Shown here: positions 32,066-43,930 of the stretch, one piece after another | Layout of the letters: each line of letters starts with the position of its first letter | Numbering within the stretch: the stretch's first letter is position 1 | DNA from: Metallyticus violacea | Lineage: Eukaryota > Arthropoda > Insecta > Mantodea > Metallyticidae | DNA: 64,000 bases | Direction of reading: 5' to 3' | NCBI GenBank assembly: GCA_030762175.1 | Contig: CM060831.1 | Coordinates: 136,883,501-136,947,500 of the forward strand | Program-made: the position numbers and the translations under genes | The notes under the pieces: generated by a model | The model's input: the letters and a program-made list of their open reading frames with translations, nothing else | The model's database searches: none | Told to the model about the DNA's origin: nothing

Positions 32066-33901
32066 GAAATATGTATCGCGAAATAAAAAGATAAATTAAA
32101 AATATAAGCATATGTAATAGGTTTAAAGAAATGGAGACATGCGCTCAGAGTTAAGTTTTTTTAAACTAGAAATCGTATATTGCAAGAATGAACAGCACCC
32201 GCTCCCACGCAAATTTTCGGAATCTCACCGTGGTCAGGAGAGATATTCACAAGGTTTTCTAAACTCTGAACTGACTAAGTGTATTTGTTACTGGATAGAA
32301 ATGTGTAATACATGAAAGAGGCTCCTGCTCTACTGATAATGATAAAACTTTTAAAGGGAATTGCTTCTAGAAACTCCCTGACTAAATATATTGTTATTTT
32401 CTTTGCATTTTGTGACGATTATTTCAGTCTATAAACTTTGTGGCAAGCAAATAATTAAATAAATTAATGAGAATTCTCGGGTTGCCAGCCGCGCCAAATT
32501 TATAAAACTCGAGTACTGGGGCATCCTGAACTCTGTGGCATTGGTAAGGAACTAATTTACATAAATAAGAATTTAATTTTATAAATTTGACATGACTGGT
32601 AACCCGACACGTCGTACTAAATAATTAACACCGTGCAAGAAGCCATATATACATTAAATTAGTTTCTATAAATAAATTTCCAGAGTGAGGTTTCAATCTG
32701 CATTTTTCTCCTAGCCCTGCGGGACTACGTTCTGATTCCCTGACTCAGTGGTACTAATGTTTTCTTCACGTTACCGTATTTCTTGGTATAACGTTGGCTA
32801 TGCTGAGTCGTCAAGCTCGCCCTCTACACAGTATCAGATGCGAGAAAAACAAAATATTCTAGGAAGGAGCATTAACGGTTGCGGGTAAACAGTTTTCCAG
32901 TGCTAGAAAGATATGACGAAGTGAACAGAGGATAAAGCAGCTTTAAAAGGTACGAATAGCTCTCTGTGTTCTTTATGAATACGGTAAATATAATATAATC
33001 TTTAAATAATAATAAAATGAATGCTTGCTGGCCGCTCTCCTCATGCCAGAGAAACTTCTCTATTTTGTCACTGTCAGAGTATAGCCTCATGGGCTTAACC
33101 TCCCAACGTCCTCTATTATACAATTAACACTATTCGCCCCCTGTGGTGAACAATAAATCAGCAGATAAGCCCAACTTATAATTAGTATCTAGTTAAGTGT
33201 ATGATATAAACTAAACCTAGAAATGCGTAGGGAAGGGAACATTATTGTTTTAAACAGGGCACTTAATAAACGAGGTTTTCTAACTGCCTTTTGGCGTTAG
33301 ATCCATAGAGCCTGTTATGCTGTCCGCTAGCGTTGCCCTTTTCCACTGTTTTTCTGTGCGCTGTACTACATTTACTTGTCTGTGTTCATAGTTAGACGGA
33401 CTATCTTAAAGTGGTGGATTGTCCTCATTTTGTGCAATGCATTTCAGATTAGTGACAGATGGTGAAATGGTTGCAGGATGACGTATCGTTTATCGATATT
33501 ACAGCTTTAGCTTTCGGCGTTATGCCGTATCCATTAATTTAAGATGGTAATTCCACACCTCCTCCTCTTGTACATGTATACGGCTATCAAACACGATGTA
33601 CGATTTATTGTCAAGTTAACTACTTTTTAATATCCTGTGTTTGTATTCTTTTTACATGCCTGGAATGTTTAAAGTAATTAATTATTTAATTTATATACTT
33701 AGCTTGAGGTTAAATGTGTACTGTGCTGGTGGTCTTAGAAAATGAATCTCGTCTCTATTCAGTACCGAAATGTCCTGTGTTAATAACTCAAAACTTTGAT
33801 TATAAAGCGATAAGTGGCGAGTTTCTTTGCGCTGATTTCATACTGAGCGAATTTTCAGGGTGCAAAACATGTAGAGTAAACAAATTTGTCTGTCGTCTTG
33901 A
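32066..33901. other. Intergenic sequence, nothing firm
   Basis: No recognised element. A 63-codon frame at 33714-33905 (MCTVLVVLENESRLYSVPKC at its start) is weakly coding-like but runs into SINE-A copy 10. Confidence 0.45.
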
Positions 33902-34176
33902 GTAGTGTTTAACGTCCATTTTGACTACTAAGGCACCACAGACGGTGGACACTGGTGATACATGAGAGGAAATGGTAAATTGGGAAAGAATATTTTTTTT
34001 AAGTAAGGAAACGTTCCAGGCCTAAGTTAAGGGCACCTCCTTGCATTTACCATTTTTGAGGACTGAGGAAAACCTGAAAAAAACCTCATTCAGAGAGGAC
34101 GGTCCTCGTGGGAATCGATCTCCAGACCTCCCGCTCGTGAATCCTTGCCTTAACGACCTCGGCCACTCGTGGCGGT
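33902..34176 (-). repeat. SINE-A copy 10
   Basis: A complete copy in reverse: GTGTTTAACG at the left, GGAATCGATCTCC (B box altered) and TTAACGACCTCGGCCACTCG with TGGCGGT at the right. The 3' A tail is absent. Confidence 0.9.
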
Positions 34177-34325
34177 AAATTTGTTGTTGACTAAAGCAAG
34201 TAGGGCATGCACTGAAGTTTATTTTGCTTTTATATTAATTATTCATATCATAAAATAAATGAATTATTAAATTTTCTTTAAGCACTGCAGTTCCGTTGGT
34301 CATCCAGAAATTTTAAATAAGATAA

Positions 34326-34571
34326 AAGGCTAATATATATATTTGTAAGCTTTGCAAAGCATTTTATATTGGTTTAACTTCTACTGTTGTTTCGCTACGT
34401 ATGAACAATCATAGACGCTGTGTTAAAACCAAGTCTCCTTTGCCGGTTGCCCAACATGCCTTATCTCACTGTAACGATTTTGATGATGCTTTTAATCCAA
34501 CACTTATTGATGCGTTACCTACACATAGCTCTGAAAGTTTACTTAGAGAAATGGCAGCTATATTTGCATAA
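34326..34571 (+). pseudogene. Penelope-like GIY-YIG endonuclease remnant
   Basis: An uninterrupted 81-codon frame ends at TAA 34569-34571. It contains CKLCKAFYIGLTSTVVSLR and MNNHRRCVK, then PLPVAQHALSHCNDFDDAF. The YIGxTxxxxxxRxxxHR core followed by PVAxHxxxxxHxFDD is the signature of the C-terminal GIY-YIG nuclease of Penelope-like retroelements. It nicks target DNA in active elements. The GIY half upstream and the reverse transcriptase were not found, so this is a 5'-truncated remnant. Confidence 0.65.
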
Positions 34572-34721
34572 AGGGCATGTACCACCAACTTTGAATATAA
34601 CATATTAATATATTATCATATTCTCTGTCACGCTCTTGTTGTTTTTCTAATCTGTTTCTATTTACTACGTTACCTTCAATGTATATTCAATATTTATTTT
34701 CACTACGTTCACTTGTCTTCT

Positions 34722-34754
34722 TTCCTAAGAAGGACACGAGATGTTCGAAATATT
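34722..34754 (+). other. Possible degraded hammerhead-ribozyme core
   Basis: CCTAAGAAGGACACGAGATG followed by TTCGAAATATT places a 5-bp hairpin (GGACA/TGTTC, 34732-34746) between a CTGAAGA-like box and GAAA. This is the layout of hammerhead domains I and II with stem II. The first box lacks an invariant G (CTAAGAA). Penelope-like elements often carry hammerheads, and this lies 150 bp after the nuclease frame. The third stem and cleavage site were not identified. Confidence 0.25.
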
Positions 34755-34847
34755 GCTATACCAAATATATGTCTTTCTTAGTGTTTTGTCCTTTTCTGTT
34801 TAACTAGTTATTGCTATTTTAGTTGCAATGTTCATTGTGTTATTTTA

Positions 34848-34854
<7 letters not shown>

Positions 34855-34909
<55 letters not shown>
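34855..34909. repeat. (AT)n microsatellite
   Basis: About 55 bp of alternating TA. Confidence 0.95.
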
Positions 34910-34912
<3 letters not shown>

Positions 34913-35059
34913 TTTTCTGTTTAGCTATTGATTAGTCAATATGTAAATAGCCTTAAAGCTGTCACAATTATCAGTCAGCTGACACAAAAGTCACCTGTGG
35001 AGGTGGGAATGGGAAGATTTTTAATTAAGGACATACAAAAATTCCGGATTTCACCATCA

Positions 35060-35700
35060 CTATTGCTTCTTAAGTCGCTCTTCTGCCGATCGAATTCTTA
35101 TTACTGTGTTCTGAATTTTCCAGAAATTTTTCTTATATCTCACAAAGAAGTGAAAAAGAAGCATGCTTGTACGTTTCTCAGTGTTTATGTTTCACAGGAT
35201 TTTTAAGCATCTTATAGCAAGACAAGATGAATCCAACTTTAGATGTATAGTTCCCATACGTTTCTTTCAATAATTTCATCATTGAGCAATAACCCCAAAA
35301 TCTTGTGTGAGGAATCTGCTTTACTGAAAGATTTAATGCTTAAGTATGGAAAATGTTTTCTCTTTGTTCTGAACTGAATAAATTTTCTTTTACCATAATT
35401 TAACATTAGTTTGTTAGCTTCAAGTCATATATTTAGTTTTAATTGTCAATGACTATATCTGCAAACTGCTCGGATAGTTTATCATATATAAGCAAACTGA
35501 TATCATCTGCAAAAAGTTTAACTATGTTGTAAGTCATTAATTAAAATCAGGAGGAGTTATGAGCCTAATATTGACCCCTGTGGAAATGGGGCCTGTTTAC
35601 AATTCGATAGGTGATGGACAGTAGTTTTATTTGATACTTCTATTTCATAAATTGACAAAATTGTCATATTTTCTTTCATAAAAAATTTAGTGTGACTGAT
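35060..35700 (-). pseudogene. Decayed non-LTR reverse transcriptase, palm domain
   Basis: On the minus strand from about 35690 the order is: EIEVSNKTTVHHLS, then PQGSILG (35595-35570), INDLQHS, LFADDISLLIYDKLSEQFAD with a shift inside (the FADD catalytic box, near 35510), ANKLMLNYGKRKFIQF, then KILGLLLNDE (about 35300) and RIRSAEERLKK (about 35085). This is the palm-to-thumb motif series of a Jockey/CR1-like LINE. Several stops and a shift at the catalytic box make it dead. Confidence 0.7.
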
Positions 35701-36515
35701 AGAAAGTGACAATTGTTCACTAATACATAACAACCAAGAATAATAACATTATACACCAAATAAAGCTACATAGGGGTATTAATCAATATTTAATAACTAA
35801 ATAACTATTTATCAATGAATAACTCTACTGGAGCTCAATACTTTGGTTACAAAATATATTTTTTCTTTATTTTAAGATAGCATGTGCATTAAAATGGGCA
35901 AAAGCTTTTCATATTTCTGTGAAATTTAATTCTTTCTGTACTCGGCAATATATGTTTTACACAGATATGTGCCTACCAATTGGCATTTAAATATAGCTGC
36001 AGAGTAGCCACGTCCACTTATGCATCTATTTACATCCAACATCATTTTGAAAACTCAACAGCAGTTTTTGATTATAGTAAATTTTGTTTTGCTCCCTATG
36101 GTGTGCTATGGTACTCCGCTATGCAAAAATGTCCACGTGGAGGCTTCCGGGACGCTGGTTATAATGCCATGTGCCAGTCCATGCGATTGTTTTCTATGTT
36201 TTAGTTGATTTTAAGAGTTGTTAAGTATTCTGTTATATTTCAGCAATGTCATGAATAACATTAGTTCAGTGATGGTATAAAACACAAAATATGTGCAATA
36301 CCAAAAGCTGCTTTGTAAAGGTTAGATTCATATCAACTGCAATAAGTTCTCCCAAATATATTTAGATAATCTATAGTTAAAAGAAGATTAAAACGTGTAG
36401 ATGATGATGAAATTGCTATTGTAAATATTAAATAATTATCTGAAGTTATCAAAATATGGCGAAGTGCTGTAATTGTAAAGATTATTGCGGAAGTAAATGG
36501 TAGGAAAAGTTTAGT
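35701..36515. other. Intergenic sequence with a small Cys-rich frame
   Basis: At 36020-36208 a 62-codon frame has a hydrophobic segment (FLIIVNFVLLPMVCYG) followed by TPLCKNVHVEASG and CASPCDCFLCFS. This is a secreted, Cys-rich small-peptide-like pattern. The overlapping frame one base over is also open, so chance is likely. Otherwise nothing is recognised. Confidence 0.25.
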
Positions 36516-36911
36516 TTGAAAATAAAAGTTAGTATGTGCTGTAAAGCTCAAAATTCTAGGAATCATGAAAGGCTGATGACAGGTTATTATGACGAATGTT
36601 CATTTTATTTATGCTATGCTTGCTTAGACAAAGGTAGGAACCCAGTAGGAAATTTTTGTTCTGTGCCATTCCCGGCAACACTTGGGAGAGATAAGTTATT
36701 TTTTGAGTCACTGAATGTAGTAACTGAAATATCAATAAACGTTATGCAAGAAAATAAGAACAAGAACAGCATACTTTTGATGCTGGAATATATTAAAACA
36801 ACGTCAGAACTATTCTCCTACTGTTTGTTATCGTTGTTTTCCGAAACTCATTTTTTCAGGATTAGAATCTCAATAATTAACAGAGCCAGAAACCTGAAAA
36901 TATCCATGTAG
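36516..36911 (+). other. 131-codon open frame of unknown status
   Basis: Starts MKIKVSMCCKAQ and contains YYDECSFYLCYACLDKGRNP and GNFCSVPFPATLG. Six cysteines lie in the first 50 residues. The end is hydrophobic and basic. No family is recognised. The codon pattern is only weakly coding-like, and no promoter, acceptor or poly(A) signal singles it out. Confidence 0.2.
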
Positions 36912-38130
36912 TTTAATCACATTATTATAGTTATATAACTAGTGATTATAAAGTTAGTTTTTGCATTTAAGTGCAGATTTTTTTAACTATTATACTAAGC
37001 CTTTAAACAAATAAATGTTATTTTAACTTCTGGCGATCTAATGAACAACATTTACTATGGTAGACTATTGTTGGTGTGCTAAATGCAATATAAATCTTTG
37101 ATGAGGCCAATTTTTTTATATTTTCACTCAAAATTGTCCTAAATATACCTCGCAATTTTTTTACAACATTAAAATATAATAAAATTTAAAATTATCCTCT
37201 TATTTTAACGAAACTTTCTGTTTTTATTCACTAAAGCGTTCAAAATATGTGTGTGAAATATCAGCTTCACATCTTTATTAGCAATTGAACAATGTGATTT
37301 TATGTTATGCCTTGCACCCTCAAAAAATTGTATGTAATTATTGCATTAACAGTGTATCTTTGAAATTAACAGTTATCTAATACTACAATTTGCAGTAATG
37401 ACTGATTATGTTGTTCCTACGTGTCTTACAGTAGCTTTCAATACTATACATCTTGCTTTGGAATACTTTTATAATTACCTGTATTTAATATTTACTGCTC
37501 TCTTAAACATATTTTAATGATTATTTCTTTTTGTTGGGTGCTTAAAATTCAGAAATAATTATAATATATTCTTTAATTATCCGAATCCATTACTCAACAC
37601 ACTAATCAGATAATTGAATCTGCCAAATATGAAAAAGTTTTTTGAAACTTTAACGGAAGAAATCAACTCTGTTTCCGCACCATCTTCCTGTCGACATTGC
37701 AACCTCTTCATTGGATGCGTCTTGATATCCACGAAGGCTATAAATTTTGGGAAAAACGACAAATCTGGAGTAGGCTGTTTAGATTAGGTATATGACATAG
37801 TGTAATGAGATTCGGGCCCTAATTGGCTACTGTGATGTCACGTGCAGTGCATACTGAAGAAAGACATTTCCCTTTAACTTTCTTAATAACATTTTAAAGT
37901 TAGAGCACTATAATTTAACGCTTATATCAAATTCTCTAGGAAAATTCATGCCCCAAAAATTGCCGGGAGTTTCTTTAACTGCAGTCTGCCATTTGATTTT
38001 TTTCTTCTGGGACTTATCTTGATGTCGCTGAAACTGTATTCCGTTATCTGTGATTATTTTGAATAATAGGTATAGTTTATTAAAGAACACATATATTATT
38101 TCTGTTATTAATTTGTAAAAATATCGGGCC
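36912..38130. other. AT-rich sequence, nothing recognised
   Basis: Small minus-strand frames at 37577-37762 and 37908-38132 carry no signature. Confidence 0.5.
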
Positions 38131-38774
38131 ATCTAAATAAATGATGATGGACGCGCGGCGGGGACTGCATCGGCCGATAAACCATCGTTCACGGCCAGCC
38201 GGGCCACAAAAAGTCGGGGCTATTGGGCTTGAAGGACAACATAAGAGTCGGTAGTAAAAACACTGAAGTGACGGTCTAATAGATTCTAATACATTTATAA
38301 GCTAAGTACTCACTGGAACAGCCTTCATCTTCGACACATTTCTAACATTTGCTTATGAAATTACCCAATACCGTTGATAATTCTCTTTGAGAAGTTAAAT
38401 TAATCTATTGACGTTAGAACTTTAGCATCCTGACAGCACAAGCTAAATCAGTACGGATATACCAATCATAAACACTCTTTGAGAATTTAAATTAATCTAT
38501 TGACGTTAGAACTTTAGCATCCTGACAGCACAAGCTAAATCAGTACGGATATACCAATCATAAACACTCTTTGAGGAATAGAATAATTAGGACTAGTATT
38601 TGTCATTTATTATTCTTACGAAACTTTTCAATTTTTTAAACAACGCTAACTGAGCGGCTTGAGACTCGAGGCCAACATAGCAGTTGTCTAAACGCCGCCC
38701 TCTCCGATTCGTGTGGCCCGGCTGGCCTTGGTCAATGCAGTTCACCGTCGCCGTCGATCATCAGATAATTGGTT
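38131..38774. mobile_element. Element with about 75-bp terminal inverted repeats, copy 1
   Basis: The left end reads GATGATGGAC, GACTGCATCGGCC and GGCCAGCCGGGCCACA (38141-38209). The right end, read on the minus strand from 38774, reads CCAATTATCTGATGATCGAC, AACTGCATTG and GGCCAGCCGGGCCACA. The central 380 bp hold a 92-bp tandem duplication and no coding sequence. Related ends occur at 53426-54738. It is thus a short non-autonomous inverted-repeat (foldback-like) DNA element. Superfamily not assigned; no target duplication was readable. Confidence 0.65.
38383..38575. repeat. 92-bp tandem duplication
   Basis: CTCTTTGAGAA starts at 38383 and 38475, and CTCTTTGAGG at 38567. The two 92-bp units are identical except for about one base (AGAAGTT versus AGAATTT). 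Near-identity implies a recent duplication inside an otherwise older element. Confidence 0.95.
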
Positions 38775-39583
38775 GTCCCTTTCATAACAACCAATTATGG
38801 TTTGTGTTTATTAATACATTACTTTCTATTTAACTCCCTTACAAAAAAACTCGTAAAAGGTTTGGAATGAAGTACATTTTGTGTCAAAGTTAACATTCTG
38901 AAAGTAAATTTGCATGATGCCACAATTATCTCCATTTCCTTGAGAACAGTTTAGAGGATTAATTAAGGATGTAAAGAATACATACAATCACTTAATGGAA
39001 ACCACTAAGAAACATTGTGCAATTCAATAACCACTAATGGTTTATCAAAATGTATTTCTTAGTGTCTGACACCTTGGTACGCATTTCATACCTCAAAGTT
39101 TTCAATGATATAAGGTAATTTATTAAATTGTAGAAAGTGATTTATTGATGCATCTTTAATCAAAACACCTACATAAGGTCTCCAAATGAAACAAAAATAA
39201 TGGATGACTTCACAAGTATTTATGACAAACGCCTACGGACGATATAAGACGACTAATGGCAGTAAAATGTATTCGAGAATGATAGTGGTTTAATGGTAGC
39301 CTTCGTAAACACTTATTAATGTATGTCTGTTGAAACATGTTAGTCGTTAATACATATGACGTACAAAAATATTATTCTTAGCAGTGCAAATGTAGCCGCT
39401 TGATGTTTATAGAGGGCGGAAATCCTAGAGTAGGATTCTAGATATATAATCAGTTTTCATTGCTGTCAATATTAAATTAAAATGTTACGGACTTTTTCCC
39501 CCCGTATTGAAATTTGATAAATGTTAAATCTTTTCGAATTTTATATTTTATATTTGTATTAAGTTTGAAGTTTATGTTTAAAT
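38775..39583. other. AT-rich sequence, nothing recognised
   Basis: No coding or repeat signature. Confidence 0.55.
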
Positions 39584-39951
39584 GTGACCACGTCTTTGGT
39601 CTAGTGGTTAGCGTTGCTGACTGCTGGCCGGGAGGCCTGGGATTCATTCCTGGTAAGGCTCACGCCTTAAGTGTGACACTGCTTAGGCATTTTTCAAAGT
39701 TAAGATAGGTCTGAAAAAGGGTCCACCCAGCCATGAGGATAATTGGAGAGCTGCCTGATGGAGAGGTGGCGTTCTTTGATCTCGAGAGTCACATGATAAG
39801 CGACCGGCGAAAAGCCGGCATGCCGGATCATATGCCCCTCTTGCAATACTGTCTTCTATCAATGAAGTCGTAAGACGAAGGTAGAGGGCGCAGCGGTTAT
39901 CGCGGCAGGCCCAGGCCCATCCCCGGCTGTAGCGCCGATGAGGAAGAATTT
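39584..39951 (+). repeat. SINE-C copy 2, complete head
   Basis: The head contains TTGGTCTAGTGGTTAGCG (A-box region) and CTGGGATTCATTCCTGG (altered B box). Then comes a body of about 290 bp with TGCCTGATGGAGAGGTGGCG, TTCTTTGATCT, GACCGGC and GTCGTAAGACG. It ends GATGAGGAAGAATTTATATG. The head is tRNA-like (Glu/Gly type A box). It defines the family together with 18138-18366. Confidence 0.75.
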
Positions 39952-42769
39952 ATATGTAGTATTAAAAAAATTGTTGTGACTTTCTAATGCAGCAGTGTAC
40001 GAATATAAAGGTATTTTCATATAGAGAGCGTTGCTTTTTTACTAATTTTAGAAGCATTTTTTTTTACCTTTTTTTGAACACTTAACAGTGATACAGTGTT
40101 ACACCAAAATCACTCAACTGTTGCTAAATAACGTAACAAATAAATTTAAATTTTACTTAAACTAATAATACTGAAACAAAACTTTATGAAAAACTAAAAT
40201 AATTTGCTGTAATGAAAAAATGTTAAGAGTAAAGAATGTATATCTATAAAATTATAATACAGATGGGGTAAAATGATGTACCTTCTTTTAGTGTAAGGTA
40301 TTCAGAGCAAAAGTTAAATTATAAAACAGCTCACACTGCCATAGAAATACTTTTATTTTTATAATGTATATACGAGAAGCATATGAAAAGTCCTGCATAC
40401 TGCGTATGTGCGGATACTAGAGGGGTGTAATTGTTCTGATTTCGCCTCAGCTGTGAAGTAAACTACAGTACTGAATACTGTTTATAAAATTCTTTGTTGA
40501 CCCTGACGTAGAAATCATAACTTTGAAATGGGGGCGGGGTCCTACCAAGGTCAAATATTGCGGAGTTAACTACTGGTCATGCGGCAGAAAAGAATATTTG
40601 TGCCTGAATGAAACTGATAATGATTTATACGAAGTTTACTTCTTGCATTTCTACCATAAGCCCTTCTAGCTGTGAATTGTTACCAAAATTAAAAGCACCA
40701 CTTCTCATTAGAATTTATAATGAGGGACCTAGGTAATGGGATGCATCAATTTGGAAATCGTTCTCATAGAAATGCAAGGCTTACCAATACTTCGTTCTCC
40801 GTGGAAGAACAAAATGAAGGATGCTTAGAGACATGTATTTTTAAAGGAAAAACCTTCTGTGTTCGCAATTTGACAGTTGGCAACAGGGCTGTGCTTTTTT
40901 AATTAATGATAAATGCAAAATATAACAAATAATTAAACCAAGTTTTATCGTAAATGTGAGACATTATAACAGCATGTTTGTAATGAATTTTTACCAAAAT
41001 TGACTGTTTCTGCAATTTTTTGCGATAAAAAGAAACATTGTATTTTTTAAATTACTTGTGATGTATTCATATTCAATATGAATTTTAAATTTATTAGCTT
41101 CTAAAGATGAGAATATTTGTTTGGAAAGGTATGGTAGCCTAAAATTCAAGACAATTATTAAATTTATTCTCTTTATTGACTTCAGAATAATTAATAACGC
41201 TTGGCAGGGCTTTCATAATATTTTTCATTTGTTTAAGGTGTTTTTAAGTTTATACATATATATATATAAAAGTTTGTATATATAAATAAATTTAAGTTGT
41301 TGGGAGAAATATGACACAAAACTCTCAATGATCGTGATTGTTTTATTTCAGTTCAAAATAGCGTTTCTATAAATACAAGATTGATTGTAATAAATTATTC
41401 TGGAATCGCGCCATAATGATTTCCTATCCCTGTTATAACAAGATGGTCGAGTTGGTTCAATTCAGTGGAATATCTGTTTGAATAATTTGAAGCAATTATA
41501 GTTTATTTTATAACTAAATCACTGTTAGCTCAGGGTCAAAATTTACTTGAGGAACACTTTTGTAATTCACATAACTGTAGAATTTTGTAAATTCGAACTT
41601 CTTTTGTTGATTTGAATTGCTACCTGATTACAAATCATATGTTAGAATTTCAGACACGTGACAAATCTCTAGACGTCTAGTGATGTCACCAATTGACTCT
41701 TATAACCTGACAAAGAGTGTTAACAAATTGGTTGAAGTTGATTCTAATAGTATAGCTCTAGTCCTACGTGTGCTTTACGCTTTCTCAATTAAGTCGTCAA
41801 ATGAAAACATCGCTGGTAATTGTTCAAGACAATGTGTCATCCTGTAAGTTCTACTTATTAAATTAACATCAAATTTTGTGATACTTAATCACCTACCCTG
41901 TTGTTTATTCCTAGTCTCTAATAATTTTTCTTCCAAAAACTCGAGAAGTTTCCACGTACACGGTTTTATAAAAGAAATAATGTCAATATGGATCACACTG
42001 ATTAGTAAAATGGTGATTTTATCAAATAAAGCGAGTATCACACGTACATATTATAATTAAAATGTCGTTACAGCATCAAGGTTATTTCAGTTCCAGGCCG
42101 CCTGAGCGTGGCCGCAGCAACCGGAATGTTTGGAAATATAGTCGCCTCGAATGGAGTTAGTATTTATATTTTATAGCAAGTTTACATTGATATTGTATTT
42201 AAAACTGATAATATTAAGCGCTATTCTGTGTTACAGTAGATATTAAAATGATGTCCCTCAGCGGCAATACATTGCCGGAATCTTCATAGTATATTTCTGT
42301 ATTTCATCTAACAGAACACGGCGGCCCGAAACATTGTTGTTGTTTTTTAACTTTTCAAAAAGTTGGCCAACAATTTCTGTAACGGGGAAGCATTTTCTTT
42401 CGAATCGATTTACCACTTCATTGCAAGAATCCGTTTTCATATATAAACAGTAACATAAAGATCCCAATATTTATGTAATGGGATAAATAACGAAAAATAC
42501 TTAGGTGTAATGAAGGTACCGAATAACACAAAAGCGTACAACCGCTCGCTCACAAAGACTCGCTTAAAAGAACTACAAGTTGATACCTGAACATGTATTA
42601 TATGTCCTTGACGGCTGCTTCTCTCAGTATAAAGCCACGCGCTGCGGGTTTGAAACCTTATTCATCTCACCTTATTTCTAACATGAAAGTACTTTAATGA
42701 GTTTATCTGTTGCCTTTGTGTTCGGCTAATAGACTGACTTCAAGTAAAATGGTTTGAAGAAATTTCTAT

Positions 42770-42811
<42 letters not shown>

Positions 42812-43243
42812 GGTTGAGCAGTTTTTCTGACTTAGTGTAAAGCGGAAAGCAGCAGCAGAGACCATACATATGAAGGGAATGAAACAATATTACTGATGAT
42901 TAAAAATCATAGAATTGTCCTTCATGTGCAGATAGGTATTTCCTGAAATAGACCGCGCACAGGAAATCTGATTTTGTTTCTTTTTATCTCGGGGTATTAC
43001 TCCTTAAGTTTATACTTTTTGTCTCCGGGAGGTATATCGTTTAGTTTCTACAATGTAGCCGAAAATAAACTGTATACCTTTTATACCTTATATTGTATAC
43101 CTTTTTACTCATTTTAGGAAAGCAAAGGCTGAAACTGCGTATTCAGCATGACTCGTGCAATATATTGTTACTTGTGTAACCTTACTGGCCATTCAGTAAC
43201 CGTGCTATACTGGTTGATGCTTAAACGTTCCAATTAGTAGTTT
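39952..43243. other. Long AT-rich stretch, nothing firm
   Basis: No recognised element over 3.3 kb except a T tract of about 36 bases at 42773-42808. A minus-strand frame at 42467-42258 (with FPVTEIVGQLFEKLKNN) has no signature. Its last 35 bp (GTATTGCCGCTGAGGGACAT on the minus strand) recur on the plus strand near 44938-44965, so this end may be part of a dispersed repeat. Confidence 0.4.
42773..42808. repeat. Poly(T) tract
   Basis: About 36 T in a row; a possible reverse-oriented retrocopy tail with no recognised body. Confidence 0.9.
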
Positions 43244-43525
43244 ACCGCCACGGTTGGCCGAGATCGTTAAGGCGCGGACTTGTGAGCGGGAGGTCTGGGG
43301 TTCGAATCCCCCCCCGGACCGTCCTCCCTGACTGAGGTTTTTCCAGGTTTTCCCCAGTCCTTATAAATGGAAAATGCCGTGAAGGTACCCTAAACTTAGG
43401 CCTGGAACGTTTCCTTTCTAAAATAAAAAAATCCTTTCCCAATTTATCATTTCATCTCGTGTATCTTCAGTGTCCACCGCCTGTGGTGCCTCAGCAGTAA
43501 AAACTATTAAACACTATTCAAAAAG
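43244..43525 (+). repeat. SINE-A copy 11
   Basis: Head CCGCCACGGTTGGCCGAGAT, B box GGGGTTCGAATCC, full body. Ends AAACACTATTCAAAAAG. A short possible duplication AGTTTA flanks it. SINE-B copy 5 follows 72 bp downstream in the same orientation, as at 30.9-31.5 kb. Confidence 0.93.
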
Positions 43526-43596
43526 TTTATTAGTTAAAGAGCATTTCTATAGCTTTTTTGTTAAGGGATGAATTTGACTGCATCGCTATTACTTAT

Positions 43597-43869
43597 GGTC
43601 CTGGAGGTGTAGTGGTAACCAAACTTGCCTCCTAAACCCAAGATCGCGGGATCGATCCCGACCAGGATCGTTTTTCGGGCTTAAAAATCCTAAGTATGGC
43701 TTCCTTCGGAAGGGAAGTAAAGCCGTGGGTCCCGTGTCAAGTGCATGATAAAAAAAACCTCAAGCTTGAAAGAAGAGGCCTCTGAACAAAATTTGTCGGT
43801 TGTTTCACGTCCTGAATTGAATACGACGCTGATGGCCTAGGATATTAAAGAGTGTCCCTAAATAAACCA

Positions 43870-43920
<51 letters not shown>
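43597..43920 (+). repeat. SINE-B copy 5 with (TAA)n tail and target duplication
   Basis: Full head (GGTCCTGGAGGTGTAGTGGT; B box GGGATCGATCCCGACC), full body, then AAATAAACCAAATAATAATA and about 47 bp of TAA repeats. ATCGCTATTACT occurs at 43582-43593 and 43919-43930, a perfect 12-bp target-site duplication. This is the clearest recent insertion in the window. Confidence 0.96.
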
Positions 43921-43930
43921 CGCTATTACT

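Noticed and set aside
36020..36208. Secreted Cys-rich peptide gene
   Set aside because: The hydrophobic and Cys pattern is suggestive, but an overlapping frame is equally open and there is no splice, promoter or homology support.
38383..38575. CRISPR-like array
   Set aside because: Only two 92-bp direct units with no spacers, in a eukaryotic repeat context.
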